From UBA5972 sp964480735 (GTDB lineage: Bacteria > Pseudomonadota > Alphaproteobacteria > Rhodobacterales > Rhodobacteraceae): a stretch of 52,996 bases of DNA. The stretch spans positions 1-52,996 of the forward strand of contig CAYZQS010000006.1 of assembly GCA_964480735.1 (NCBI GenBank), given 5' to 3'. Below are positions 43,285 through 51,768 of the stretch, one piece after another; position 1 is the stretch's first letter; each line of letters begins with the position of its first letter. The notes under the pieces are model-generated. The model was given only the letters and a program-made list of their open reading frames with translations. It ran no database searches and was not told where the DNA came from. The position numbers were made by a program, and so were the translations under genes.

Positions 43285-45152
43285 GCTTTGGCGGCTTCCA
43301 GCCGTTCCACCGCTTTCACCCACAGATCGCCGGCGCGTTTCTGGGCCGCCTGCAATTCACTGTGTTTCATTTGCAAATCCTTCACTCGTGCAGCGTTTTC
43401 GCCATTGTAAAGATCGGGATTGGCAAGGCTTTTATCAAGACGTGTCTGCATATCTTCCAGTTTGGCCAACCGGTCTTCACAGGTCTTGACATCCGCTTGA
43501 AGTGGCTGAATGTTGGTTTTTTTGCCGGTTCCCGTGGTGCGCGGCGGCGGTGGGGTCTTGGCGGTTTCTTTTGCCGGTTTGCCAGCTGCACCCCTTTGGG
43601 ACAGCAGCAAATTACGATAGGCGTTCATGTCCTCGTCATAAACGTTCACCTGACCGCCCTGCACCAGCCACAGACGATCCGCCGCCAGTGAAATCAGATG
43701 CGGGTCGTGGCTGACAAGAATGACAGCCCCGGTATAGTCGTTCAGCGCCATCACCAGCGCCTCGCGGCTTTCAATATCAAGGTGGTTGGTGGGCTCGTCC
43801 AAAATCAGGATGTGCGGCGCATCAATGGTGGCAATCAAAAGTGACAGACGGGATTTTTGCCCGCCAGACAATTTGCGCACAACTATATCCGCCTGATCAG
43901 GCCCCAGTCCACCCGCAGCCAGCCGCGCCCGCTGGCGGGCCGGTGTTTCCTGTGGGCGCAATGTGCGGATGTGCTGAAGCGGCGTGTCGTCAAGGTCAAG
44001 CTCGTCCACCTGATGCTGAGCAAAATAGCCAACCCGCAGTTTGGAAGAGGCATGGATGCGCCCCGTCATGGGCTTAAGACGCCCGGCCAGCAGCTTGGAT
44101 AAGGTGGATTTCCCCTCTCCGTTTGCCCCCAACAGGGCGATGCGGTCGTCCTGGTCTATACGCAGATCAAGACCGCGCAACACTGGCGTGCCGTCATAAC
44201 CAACCGCAACATCTTCCAGCTTGATAATCGGTGGTGACAATTCTTCGGGCGACGGAAAGTTGAACGCCAGGGTGCCGGACTGCCTGTCATCGGCAATCGG
44301 TGTCATGCGGGCGATCATTTTCAGGCGCGATTGTGCCTGCTTGGCTTTGGTCGCCTGATAGCGGAAACGATCCACGTATTTTTGCAAATGTGCCCGCCGT
44401 GCATCCTGCTTTTTGCGCTGTGCGGCCTGTTGCGCCAGCTTTTCACGCCGGGCCGCGTCAAACTGGTCATATCCACCGGTCCACAACGTCAGCTTTTGCT
44501 GGTGCAGATGCAGGATCGAGTTGACCGAACGGTTCAGCAATGCCCGGTCGTGGGAAATCACCAGCACCGTATGCGGGTATTTGGCCAGATAGGTTTCCAG
44601 CCAGATCGTGCCTTCCAGATCAAGATAGTTTGTCGGCTCATCCAGCAACAAAATGTCCGGTGCCGAAAACAGCACCGCCGCCAGTGCCACGCGCATGCGC
44701 CAGCCGCCGGAAAAATCGGCACAGGGGCGCTGTTGCGCGGCCTGATCAAATCCAAGGCCCGACAATATGGCCGCGGCGCGGGCGTCAGCGGAATAGGCGT
44801 CGATATCCCCCAGACGGGCATAAATATCAGCGATGCGGGTGGGATCCGTTGCCGTTTCCGCCTCTGCCAGCAGGTTCAACCGCTCGGTATCGGCCTGCAA
44901 AACCGTATCAATCAACGACATTTGGCTGGCCGGTGCTTCCTGCGCCACCCCGCCAATCCGTGCGCCCCTGGGCACAGAAATTTGCCCGCCGTCCAGATGC
45001 AATTCATCCGTGATCAGGTTAAACAACGTGGTTTTGCCGGTGCCGTTGCGTCCGACAAAACCCACCTTGTGCCCGGTCGGGATCACCACACCGGTGTCCA
45101 CAAACAGCGGCCGCCCTTCGATGGAAAAACTGATGTCAGAGATGCGTAACAT
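43281..45152 (-). CDS. ABC-F ATP-binding protein (YheS/Uup-like)
   Basis: 623 aa, two ABC domains in one chain and no membrane part. First half: GRNGTGKTT, FSGGWRMR, LLDEPTNYLD. Second half: GANGEGKST, LSGGQKSR, LDEPTNHLD. The linker between them (QRKKQDARRAHLQKYVDRFR, YQATKAKQAQSRLKMI) is the ABC-F signature helix pair. A Lys-rich stretch and a C-terminal coiled coil (LQADVKTCEDRLAKLED onward) resemble YheS/Uup. Such proteins act on ribosomes. It is not an importer or exporter. Confidence 0.93.
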   Translation of the reverse strand: MLRISDISFSIEGRPLFVDTGVVIPTGHKVGFVGRNGTGKTTLFNLITDELHLDGGQISVPRGARIGGVAQEAPASQMSLIDTVLQADTERLNLLAEAETATDPTRIADIYARLGDIDAYSADARAAAILSGLGFDQAAQQRPCADFSGGWRMRVALAAVLFSAPDILLLDEPTNYLDLEGTIWLETYLAKYPHTVLVISHDRALLNRSVNSILHLHQQKLTLWTGGYDQFDAARREKLAQQAAQRKKQDARRAHLQKYVDRFRYQATKAKQAQSRLKMIARMTPIADDRQSGTLAFNFPSPEELSPPIIKLEDVAVGYDGTPVLRGLDLRIDQDDRIALLGANGEGKSTLSKLLAGRLKPMTGRIHASSKLRVGYFAQHQVDELDLDDTPLQHIRTLRPQETPARQRARLAAGGLGPDQADIVVRKLSGGQKSRLSLLIATIDAPHILILDEPTNHLDIESREALVMALNDYTGAVILVSHDPHLISLAADRLWLVQGGQVNVYDEDMNAYRNLLLSQRGAAGKPAKETAKTPPPPRTTGTGKKTNIQPLQADVKTCEDRLAKLEDMQTRLDKSLANPDLYNGENAARVKDLQMKHSELQAAQKRAGDLWVKAVERLEAAKA

Positions 45153-45273
45153 GGGGCGGGGAATGCCTTATGGCACCCGTGGTGTCAATCGGCGCGGGCC
45201 CGGCAAAAACGTGCCTTTTCAAGCCCGGCAAGCCATGCTAGTTGGCCGCAAATTCAATCAAAGGACGACGTAA

Positions 45274-45696
45274 ATGGCCCTGCAGCGCACTTTTTCAATC
45301 ATCAAACCCGACGCGACCAAACGCAACCTGACAGGCAAGATCGCCGCGATGCTGGAAGACGCCGGATTGCGCATCATCGCGCAAAAACGCATCCATCTGA
45401 CAAAAGCCCAGGCCGGCGTTTTTTATGAGGTCCACAAAGAACGTCCGTTTTATGACGAATTGTGCGAGTTTATGGCTTCGGGTCCGATCGTGGTGCAGGT
45501 GCTGGAGGGCGAAGACGCCGTTGCACTCAACCGCCAGGTGATGGGCGCGACAAACCCCGCCGACGCGGAACCCGGCACCATACGCAAAGAACACGCGCTG
45601 TCCCTTGGTGAAAACTCCGTTCACGGCTCTGACGCGCCGGAAACAGCCGCTGTGGAAATCGCGTATTTCTTTGCCGGATTGGAAATGGTGGGCTGA
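45274..45696 (+). CDS. ndk: nucleoside diphosphate kinase
   Basis: 140 aa. It transfers gamma-phosphate between nucleotides through the phospho-His in ENSVHGSDAPETA (His117). The N-terminus ALQRTFSIIKPDATKRNLTG is characteristic. AAGGACG lies before the ATG. It is divergent from the ABC-F gene and followed by a striking inverted repeat. Confidence 0.96.
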   Translation: MALQRTFSIIKPDATKRNLTGKIAAMLEDAGLRIIAQKRIHLTKAQAGVFYEVHKERPFYDELCEFMASGPIVVQVLEGEDAVALNRQVMGATNPADAEPGTIRKEHALSLGENSVHGSDAPETAAVEIAYFFAGLEMVG

Positions 45697-45759
45697 TTGG
45701 GAACAGCCAAAACGGTGTTAAATATCAAATATTGGCACCGTTTCCTGTTTCCCTGAGAA

Positions 45760-45843
45760 TTTCATCTTTGCCCAAATACTCAACACGTAAGACCAGCCCG
45801 GCGCCGACGGTTTAGTTTTTTGAGTATTTGGGCAAAGATGAAA
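45760..45843. repeat. perfect 24 bp inverted repeat, probable bidirectional terminator / dispersed element
   Basis: The left arm 45760-45783 and right arm 45820-45843 are exact inverted copies (core ATCTTTGCCCAAATACTC) around 36 bases. It lies between the convergent ndk and TfoX-C genes. Short sequences containing GAGTATTTGGG and GATGAAA are widespread near gene ends in Rhodobacterales genomes as I remember them. This pair may therefore be two opposed copies of a dispersed repeat that also stop transcription. Confidence 0.75.
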
Positions 45844-45882
45844 ACAGGTGCTGCGTTCTTTGCCATGAATGGCCATACAGAA

Positions 45883-46218
45883 TCAGCGCTCAGGCTTGAT
45901 CACGCCGATGCGGTCAAGAACCGCTTCAATTTCTGATTTGTTCGCTGCCTGTACCGGACGCGCTGCCTTTAGCGTCTCAAAGCGGGTGCGCAGGGCGTCT
46001 TTTTCCTTGCCCTGACAATCGTTCCAGGGTCGCCCCTGCAATCCCATGACAAGCGCGTAATAGCCGATGAAATGCGGACGCACACCGTTTGCCAGCAGTT
46101 GGCGGTAAGCGTCGTCGGCACCGATATCAATCAGATGTTCAGCGGTGGTTATCCCAATTTGGGCGAACATCGCCTCGACCGCCGGGCCAAGGTTTCGGAT
46201 GCTCGAAACGTTGCTCAC
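45883..46218 (-). CDS. TfoX C-terminal-domain protein
   Basis: 111 aa. SIRNLGPAVEAMFAQIGITT, EHLIDIGADDAYRQLLANGV and YYALVMGLQGRPWND match the C-terminal helical domain of TfoX/Sxy, here standing alone. A GTG start overlaps the purN stop (GTGA). A role in competence is not implied. The family's role outside gammaproteobacteria is unclear. Confidence 0.85.
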   Translation of the reverse strand: MSNVSSIRNLGPAVEAMFAQIGITTAEHLIDIGADDAYRQLLANGVRPHFIGYYALVMGLQGRPWNDCQGKEKDALRTRFETLKAARPVQAANKSEIEAVLDRIGVIKPER

Positions 46219-46811
46219 GGTAAAAAGACCGGCGATTTTTCACCACCTGCAAACCGCCGCAGAACAAGCGGGTACAGCCGGTGCTCCATCGCCAGAACCC
46301 GCACCGCCAGAATATCGGTTGTATCATCCGGCATGATTTCAACGCGCGCCTGACCGCGGATCGGCCCGGTGTCCAGTTCTGCCGTCACCTCGTGCACGCT
46401 GCAGCCGTGAACCGTCTCTTTCGCCGCCAAAACCCGGGCGTGGGTGTTCAGGCCCTTATAGTTGGGCAGCAGCGAGGGATGGGTGTTCAGCATTTTACCC
46501 GTCCATCTGGCAATAAATTCCGCGGTCAATATCCGCATAAACCCGGCAAGGCACAGGATATCGGGCTGAAATTCATGCAATTTTGCCTGCAAGGCTGCTT
46601 CAAAAGCATGCCGGTCACCCTCAAACGGCCGGTGATCGACAACCGCTGTGGCAATACCGCGGTCTTTTGCACTGATTAAACCCGGTGCATCGGCGTTGTT
46701 GCTGAGAACCAAAACAGGCCGGGCCGGATGGTTGCCCGTCATGCTGTCAACCAGTGCCACCATGTTTGATCCGGTGCCCGAAATCAAAATGGCAACCCGT
46801 TTGCGGCTCAC
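46215..46811 (-). CDS. purN: phosphoribosylglycinamide formyltransferase
   Basis: 198 aa. The third step of purine synthesis, using 10-formyl-THF. VAILISGTGSNMVAL, the formyl-donor region FMRILTAEFIARW and the active-site text NTHPSLLPNYKGLNTHARVL with GCSVHEVTAELDTGPI are intact. A GTG start overlaps the purM stop (GTGA). Confidence 0.96.
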   Translation of the reverse strand: MSRKRVAILISGTGSNMVALVDSMTGNHPARPVLVLSNNADAPGLISAKDRGIATAVVDHRPFEGDRHAFEAALQAKLHEFQPDILCLAGFMRILTAEFIARWTGKMLNTHPSLLPNYKGLNTHARVLAAKETVHGCSVHEVTAELDTGPIRGQARVEIMPDDTTDILAVRVLAMEHRLYPLVLRRFAGGEKSPVFLP

Positions 46812-47854
46812 GTCAGGGTGCCGGTATAGGTGATGGTCTCGCCGCTTGTGACATGGCCGATTGCTTTGACATTTTCGCCGTTCTTACACAGAACTTCGCT
46901 AATGATATCGGCCCTGTCAGCCGCGACAACCACAACCATGCCGATCCCGGCGTTGAATGTTTTTAACAGTTCCGATTGCGCCAGCCCGCCTTGCCCAACC
47001 AGCCAGCCAAAAACCGGCGGCATGGCCCAGGCGGTAAGATCAATGGTTGCGCCCAGACCCTCGGGCAAAATCCGGGGCAGGTTTTCAGTCAGACCGCCAC
47101 CGGTGATATGAGCCAGCGCGTGAACGCCACCACCGTCAAGGGCGGCCAGCGCGGATTTGACGTAGATGCGGGTGGGTGAAAGCAGGGCCGCCGCCAGCGT
47201 GCCCCCGCCAAAGGGGCAGGGCGCGTTCCACGTCAGCCCGCTGTTCTTGACAATCCGCCGCACCAGCGAAAAGCCGTTGGAATGCACGCCGTCTGAGGCA
47301 ATCCCAAGTAAAACATCGCCCGCGACAACCCCATTGGGCAGTGCTGTGCCCCGCTCCATTGCCCCAACCGCAAAGCCCGCAAGATCAAAATCATTGTTCT
47401 GATAAAGCCCGGGCATTTCAGCAGTTTCACCGCCAATCAGGGCCGCTCCGGCCTGCTGACACCCGGCAGCGATGCCGCTGATAATCTGTTCCGCCGCGTC
47501 TGGGCGCAACTTGCCGGTGGCAAAGTAATCCAGAAAAAACAAGGGCTCCGCGCCAAGACACACCAGATCATTCACGCACATAGCCACCAGATCGATGCCC
47601 ACCGTGTCTACAACATCCGTATCAATCGCAATTTTCAGCTTGGTGCCAACGCCATCTGTAGCCGCCACCAGAATGGGATCAACATAACCGGCGGCTTTCA
47701 GATCAAACAGCGCCCCAAACCCGCCCAGCGCGTCCATCACGCCGGGGCGTTTGGTTGACCGCGCGTGGGGTTTTATCCGCTCCACCAGCGCATTGCCGGC
47801 GTCTATGTCAACGCCCGACTGCGCGTAGGTAAGGCCGTTTGTGGGGGTGTTCAT
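46808..47854 (-). CDS. purM: phosphoribosylformylglycinamidine cyclo-ligase
   Basis: 348 aa. It makes 5-aminoimidazole ribotide. The N-terminal LTYAQSGVDIDAGNALVERI, GVGTKLKIAIDTD and ALIGGETAEMPGLY, and the C-terminal AHITGGGLTENLPRILPEG are diagnostic. It is the first gene of purM-purN-tfoX-C. The upstream tRNA gene points away from it. Confidence 0.96.
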   Translation of the reverse strand: MNTPTNGLTYAQSGVDIDAGNALVERIKPHARSTKRPGVMDALGGFGALFDLKAAGYVDPILVAATDGVGTKLKIAIDTDVVDTVGIDLVAMCVNDLVCLGAEPLFFLDYFATGKLRPDAAEQIISGIAAGCQQAGAALIGGETAEMPGLYQNNDFDLAGFAVGAMERGTALPNGVVAGDVLLGIASDGVHSNGFSLVRRIVKNSGLTWNAPCPFGGGTLAAALLSPTRIYVKSALAALDGGGVHALAHITGGGLTENLPRILPEGLGATIDLTAWAMPPVFGWLVGQGGLAQSELLKTFNAGIGMVVVVAADRADIISEVLCKNGENVKAIGHVTSGETITYTGTLT

Positions 47855-47977
47855 CGCAATTCCGTGGTTGGGTCAGCAGCATGAGGTGCCGCCGATGTAG
47901 CGCATATTTTTGCGCTTGAAAACGCCGGATTGCACGTCTTGACCGCACAACCCGGCGCAGCTAAGCAACCCGCAGGC

Positions 47978-48054
47978 GGGCCTGTAGCTCAGTTGGTTAG
48001 AGCAGAGCGCTCATAACGCTTTGGTCGCAGGTTCGAGTCCTGCCGGGCCTACCA
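47978..48054 (+). tRNA. tRNA with CAU anticodon, probably tRNA-Ile2 (lysidine type), else elongator tRNA-Met
   Basis: A complete 77 nt cloverleaf with encoded CCA. Acceptor GGGCCTG pairs with CGGGCCT (ends G-U and one U-G). The D arm is GCTC/GAGC, the anticodon arm GAGCG/CGCTT with loop CTCATAA (anticodon at 48012-48014), and the T arm GCAGG/CCTGC with TTCGAGT. The variable-loop text TTGGTCGC is like the TilS-modified Ile2 tRNA rather than elongator Met. Identity as Ile2 is therefore favoured but not proven. Confidence 0.93.
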
Positions 48055-48103
48055 GTCCTTCAACGCCGCACAAACTGCCGGAACGGTCCGGTTTGGGGGA
48101 AAA

Positions 48104-48757
48104 TTGGGTGAACTGATACTGATACGCCACGGGCAGGCATCGTTTGGTTCGGATGATTATGACCGTTTGTCACCTTTGGGGCACCAGCAGTCAGACTGGC
48201 TGGGGCAGCATGTGGTGGATCATCTGCCTGCGCCGGACAAAGTGGTTTGCGGCACATTGAGGCGGCATAGGGAAACCCTGTCGGCCATGCAAAAATCGCT
48301 TATGTTTGATGAGGTTACGTTTGATCCGCGTTTGAACGAGATTGCCTTTCACAGCATGGAAGATGAATACCGCCGGTCCCGAAATCTCGGCCAGCCCGAA
48401 ACCGGCGAAGAACTGGCCGCCATGTTTATTGCGGTGATGCAGGCCTGGAAAAATGGCCAGATCAGGCAGGCACCGGAGCGTTTTGAGACGTTTCAAAGCC
48501 GCGTAAAATCGGCCATTGCAGAGGTCGCCAAACAGGATCACAACACGCTGATTGTCAGTTCCGGCGGGCCGATCGGGGTGATGATGCAGGCGGTTTTGGG
48601 GCTGGACACGCAAGCGCTGATTGATTTGATCCTGATGACTTATAATGCGTCCTACAGCCGTTTCAGGATCATCGGCGGCACCGCGTTTCTGACGCAGTTT
48701 AACGCCATTCCGCATCTGGAAAGCGCAGATCGCGCCCACGCCCGGACGTTTTTATAG
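48104..48757 (+). CDS. histidine phosphatase family protein (phosphoglycerate mutase-like)
   Basis: 217 aa. The catalytic LIRHGQAS motif starts at residue 6. RRHRETLSAM, the acid region DPRLNEIAFHSMEDEY and the second His region (LIVSSGGPIGVMMQAVLG, where the usual His is Gly-Gly) follow. The usual SHG reads SGG here, so the second catalytic His appears replaced. TTG at 48104 with GGGGGA upstream is the start that keeps the first strand. Substrate unknown. It begins 50 bp after the tRNA. Confidence 0.82.
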   Translation: MGELILIRHGQASFGSDDYDRLSPLGHQQSDWLGQHVVDHLPAPDKVVCGTLRRHRETLSAMQKSLMFDEVTFDPRLNEIAFHSMEDEYRRSRNLGQPETGEELAAMFIAVMQAWKNGQIRQAPERFETFQSRVKSAIAEVAKQDHNTLIVSSGGPIGVMMQAVLGLDTQALIDLILMTYNASYSRFRIIGGTAFLTQFNAIPHLESADRAHARTFL

Positions 48758-48764
48758 GTGGATA

Positions 48765-48796
48765 GAACCGGCTTTTCCGCCTTTTGGCGGCGGTTC
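48765..48796. terminator. hairpin between convergent genes
   Basis: GAACCG (48765-48770) pairs with CGGTTC (48791-48796), and inside CCGCC (48777-48781) pairs with GGCGG (48786-48790) around TTTT. It follows the phosphatase stop by 8 bp and precedes the RamA-like stop, so it can end both transcripts. Confidence 0.5.
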
Positions 48797-48828
48797 AGGT
48801 TAACAGCTCATTTCTCAATCAATCAGGA

Positions 48829-50880
48829 TCAGCCCCGGCGGCGGCGTCTTGGCTTGGCTCCGTTTGAACCGGTGTTGAACCTTGGGGCGGGCAGGGTGAC
48901 GACCTTCGCCAGTTCCACAAACGGGTCACTGTCGTGCGGGATATAGCTGGCGGCGACGAAATGGTCCTGGAATTTTGGTTCCACCGCGGTTTCCACTTTG
49001 TGAATTTCCCGCACCAATCGTTCGATTTCAATGCGCGAGGCCACGTTGCACAGGGCAATGCGCGCGCCGGTTCCGGCTGCGTTTCCGGCAGAGATCACCT
49101 TGTTAAGCGCACAATCGGGGATCATGCCCAAAACCATCGCGTGTTTTGGCGAAATATGGGCCCCAAATGCACCAGCCAGTACCACCCGGTCGACGTTTTT
49201 CACCTCCAGCTTATCCATCAACAGCTTTGCCCCCGCATAAAGCGCTGATTTGGCCAGTTGAATGGCACGAATGTCGCCTTGGGTTACGGTGATCAATGGC
49301 CCGCCGGACGCGCTGCCGTCATGCAGAACATAGGCATTGGTTCGCCCCTCCGGAACGCAGCGTGATGTGCCAACATCCGCGGCAGAGCCGATCAAACCGC
49401 CCCGGTCCATAATTCCGGCCATGCGCATTTCCGCCACAACCTCGATGATACCAGAGCCGCAAATGCCGGTCACGCCGGTATCTTTGATGACCGCGTCAAA
49501 GCCCGGCTCGTCTGACCACAGATCGCTGCCGATAACCCGAAACCGCGGGTCCTTGGTGTCCGCGTCAATTTCCACGCGCTCGATCGCGCCGGGCGCTGCC
49601 CGCTGGCCGCTGGAAATCTGCGCGCCTTCAAAGGCCGGGCCGGTCGGGGACGAACAAGCCAGCACTTTATTGGTGTTGCCAAGCAGGATTTCGGCGTTGG
49701 TGCCAACATCAACAATCAGCACCAAATCCTTGGATTTGTTTGGTTCTTCTGAAAGTGCCACCGCCGCTGCATCCGCACCCACGTGCCCGGCGATACAGGG
49801 CAAAACATAAACCCGCGCGGCCTGATTAAGCTGATCAAGGTCCAAATCCCGCGCCGCCAACGTCAGTGCATTGGCCGTGGTCAGGGCAAACGGCGCCTGT
49901 CCCAGTTCCACCGGATCAATGCCCAGCAACAGGTGGTGCATGACGGGATTGCAGACAAACACCACCTCCATGATAAGGTCCGGCGCAATCCCGGCCTCTG
50001 CGGCAATATCCTTTGCCAGACCGTTCAACGCGGTGCGCACGGCGTTTGTCATTTCCACATCACCGCCGGGGTTCATCATCACATAGGACACCCGGCTCAT
50101 CAAATCCTCACCAAATCGGATTTGCGGGTTCATTACACCGGCAGAGGCTTTGACCACGCCGTCTGACAGATCGCAAAGATGCGCGGCAATGGTGGTCGAG
50201 CCAAGGTCAACCGCCAGCCCGTAAATGGCCCCATCATAATATCCCGGCCACATGTGCATGATGCGCGGCGGCTCTGCTGTGCGGGATTTGTGTACCGCCA
50301 CGGTGACTGTCCAATTTCCCTTTCGCAGGGCCGGTTGCATCATCTGCAAGATGTGAAGATCGGCTTTTACATCCTTGATATTCCACTGTTTATCCAAAGC
50401 ATCCGCCAGCCGTTCCAAATCACCCGATGGTGAATGCATGTCTGGTTGTTCAACTTCGACGTAATAAAGTTTTGTCGCCGGATCCATCGTTATTGCGCGT
50501 GCACTGGCGGCTTTGCGGACCACCTGCTTGTGCACCTGACTTTCCGGTGGCACATCAATAACCACGTCACCCTGCACTTGCGCCTGACAGCCCAGCCGCC
50601 GCCCTTTGGGCAGGCCGCGGATGCGGTCATATCGTTCCTCAACCGCGTTCCAGTCGCTGAGTGCGCCATTTGAAACCGTCACACCGTGTTTGGGAAACTC
50701 ACCGTATGCCGGTGTAATCTGGCATTTAGAGCAAATTCCCCGCCCGCCACAGACAGAATCAAGATCAACCCCAAGCGACCGCGCCGCCTGCAAAATAGGC
50801 GTTCCCACAGGGAAATGCCCACGCTTGCCCGAGGGTGTGAAAATGACCAGCGGCTTGGTGTCTGACATTGAACGGTCCAT
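48829..50880 (-). CDS. ferredoxin-ASKHA protein, RamA-like reductive activator of corrinoid proteins (DUF4445)
   Basis: 683 aa. An N-terminal [2Fe-2S] domain has Cys44, Cys50, Cys53 (SVCGGRGICSKC) and Cys98 (RRLGCQAQ). The ASKHA ATPase part follows with AVDLGSTTIAAHLCDLSDG, LVLIVDVGTNAEILLGN, GPAFEGAQISSGQRAAPGAI and VVLAGAFGAHISPKHA. These proteins reactivate Co(II) corrinoids of methyltransferases. No corrinoid protein or methyltransferase gene is visible beside it here, unlike the usual roseobacter demethylation clusters. The ATG at 50880 is chosen; MSDT at 50868 is an alternative. The C-terminus is Arg-rich. Confidence 0.88.
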   Translation of the reverse strand: MDRSMSDTKPLVIFTPSGKRGHFPVGTPILQAARSLGVDLDSVCGGRGICSKCQITPAYGEFPKHGVTVSNGALSDWNAVEERYDRIRGLPKGRRLGCQAQVQGDVVIDVPPESQVHKQVVRKAASARAITMDPATKLYYVEVEQPDMHSPSGDLERLADALDKQWNIKDVKADLHILQMMQPALRKGNWTVTVAVHKSRTAEPPRIMHMWPGYYDGAIYGLAVDLGSTTIAAHLCDLSDGVVKASAGVMNPQIRFGEDLMSRVSYVMMNPGGDVEMTNAVRTALNGLAKDIAAEAGIAPDLIMEVVFVCNPVMHHLLLGIDPVELGQAPFALTTANALTLAARDLDLDQLNQAARVYVLPCIAGHVGADAAAVALSEEPNKSKDLVLIVDVGTNAEILLGNTNKVLACSSPTGPAFEGAQISSGQRAAPGAIERVEIDADTKDPRFRVIGSDLWSDEPGFDAVIKDTGVTGICGSGIIEVVAEMRMAGIMDRGGLIGSAADVGTSRCVPEGRTNAYVLHDGSASGGPLITVTQGDIRAIQLAKSALYAGAKLLMDKLEVKNVDRVVLAGAFGAHISPKHAMVLGMIPDCALNKVISAGNAAGTGARIALCNVASRIEIERLVREIHKVETAVEPKFQDHFVAASYIPHDSDPFVELAKVVTLPAPRFNTGSNGAKPRRRRRG

Positions 50881-50969
50881 CTTTCAGTCTTGAAAACCGT
50901 TTAGGCCGGAATGTGGGCAAACAAAAGCCGCCAACGTCCAAAATTGTGCCAAATACGGCGCATTCGCCG

Positions 50970-51644
50970 TCAGCCCAAAAATCCGGTGCCAAAATAATAA
51001 ACCGCCAACGCCACCGGCGAGACAGCAAGGGCAAAGGTTATCATGGTGGCCACTGGGGAAAACAGGCCACTGAAACCGGTGATCAGGGCAATGCCGCCGC
51101 CACCACCGATGATGGAATTGCCGGGAATATTCAGGGCAATCGCAATCGTCAGATAACGGTATCTGACCACCGTTTTTGCCATCCATGCAGGCAGCCGCCT
51201 GCGGATCAGCGCCAAGCGCTGTTCCCGGCCCAGCGGTTCAATCCGCGCAATCAGCGCGCTGGCGCGTTTGAACCCCAGATCTTCCAGTGCTTTGCGCAAA
51301 ACAGAGGCAGGCAGGTAATGCCCGATCAAAAAGCTGATGGTCAGTCCGGTAAATGTCGCCAGAAAAACATAAGGCGCGACCGTTGCGCCCTGGATCATCA
51401 ACAGCGACAGACCGATTTCAACGCCGGGCACAAAAGGGACGGCCATCAGGATGGTATAAAGCAGCAAACTGGCGATGATGACCCCAGTCAGGATCGTTTG
51501 CGCATCACCGGTGCCCGTGGTTTTAACCATCTCCAGCAACTGCCGCACGCCGTAGTTCACCAGTAAAATGAACCCAATCAGGACCAGCCCGCGCATCAAT
51601 GTGCGAAATACAGCCTTTTGTCTTAGTGCTCGGGTTTTGGACAT
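50970..51644 (-). CDS. membrane protein, DedA/TVP38 (VTT)-like
   Basis: 224 aa. About five hydrophobic segments (LVLIGFILLVNYGVRQLL, TGVIIASLLLYTILMAVPF, LATFTGLTISFLIGHYLP, YRYLTIAIALNIPGNSIIGG, TMITFALAVSPVALAVYYF). VPFVPGVEIGLSLL and ALNIPGNSIIGGGGGIALI resemble the re-entrant Pro/Gly motifs of SNARE-associated (VTT) proteins. Function not known; flipping of lipids is known for some DedA members. It is upstream of the RamA-like gene, same strand, 89 bp apart. Confidence 0.72.
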   Translation of the reverse strand: MSKTRALRQKAVFRTLMRGLVLIGFILLVNYGVRQLLEMVKTTGTGDAQTILTGVIIASLLLYTILMAVPFVPGVEIGLSLLMIQGATVAPYVFLATFTGLTISFLIGHYLPASVLRKALEDLGFKRASALIARIEPLGREQRLALIRRRLPAWMAKTVVRYRYLTIAIALNIPGNSIIGGGGGIALITGFSGLFSPVATMITFALAVSPVALAVYYFGTGFLG

Positions 51645-51768
51645 ACAGATTTCTGTGATTACGGTTGAGGAATCTTAGGCGTTCATCGCCATGCCACGCA
51701 AGCCATTCAGCGCCGCCTGACATGCTCGTGAAGAACCCGTTGGAGGCAAGATGCCGGATTGCCGGGCC

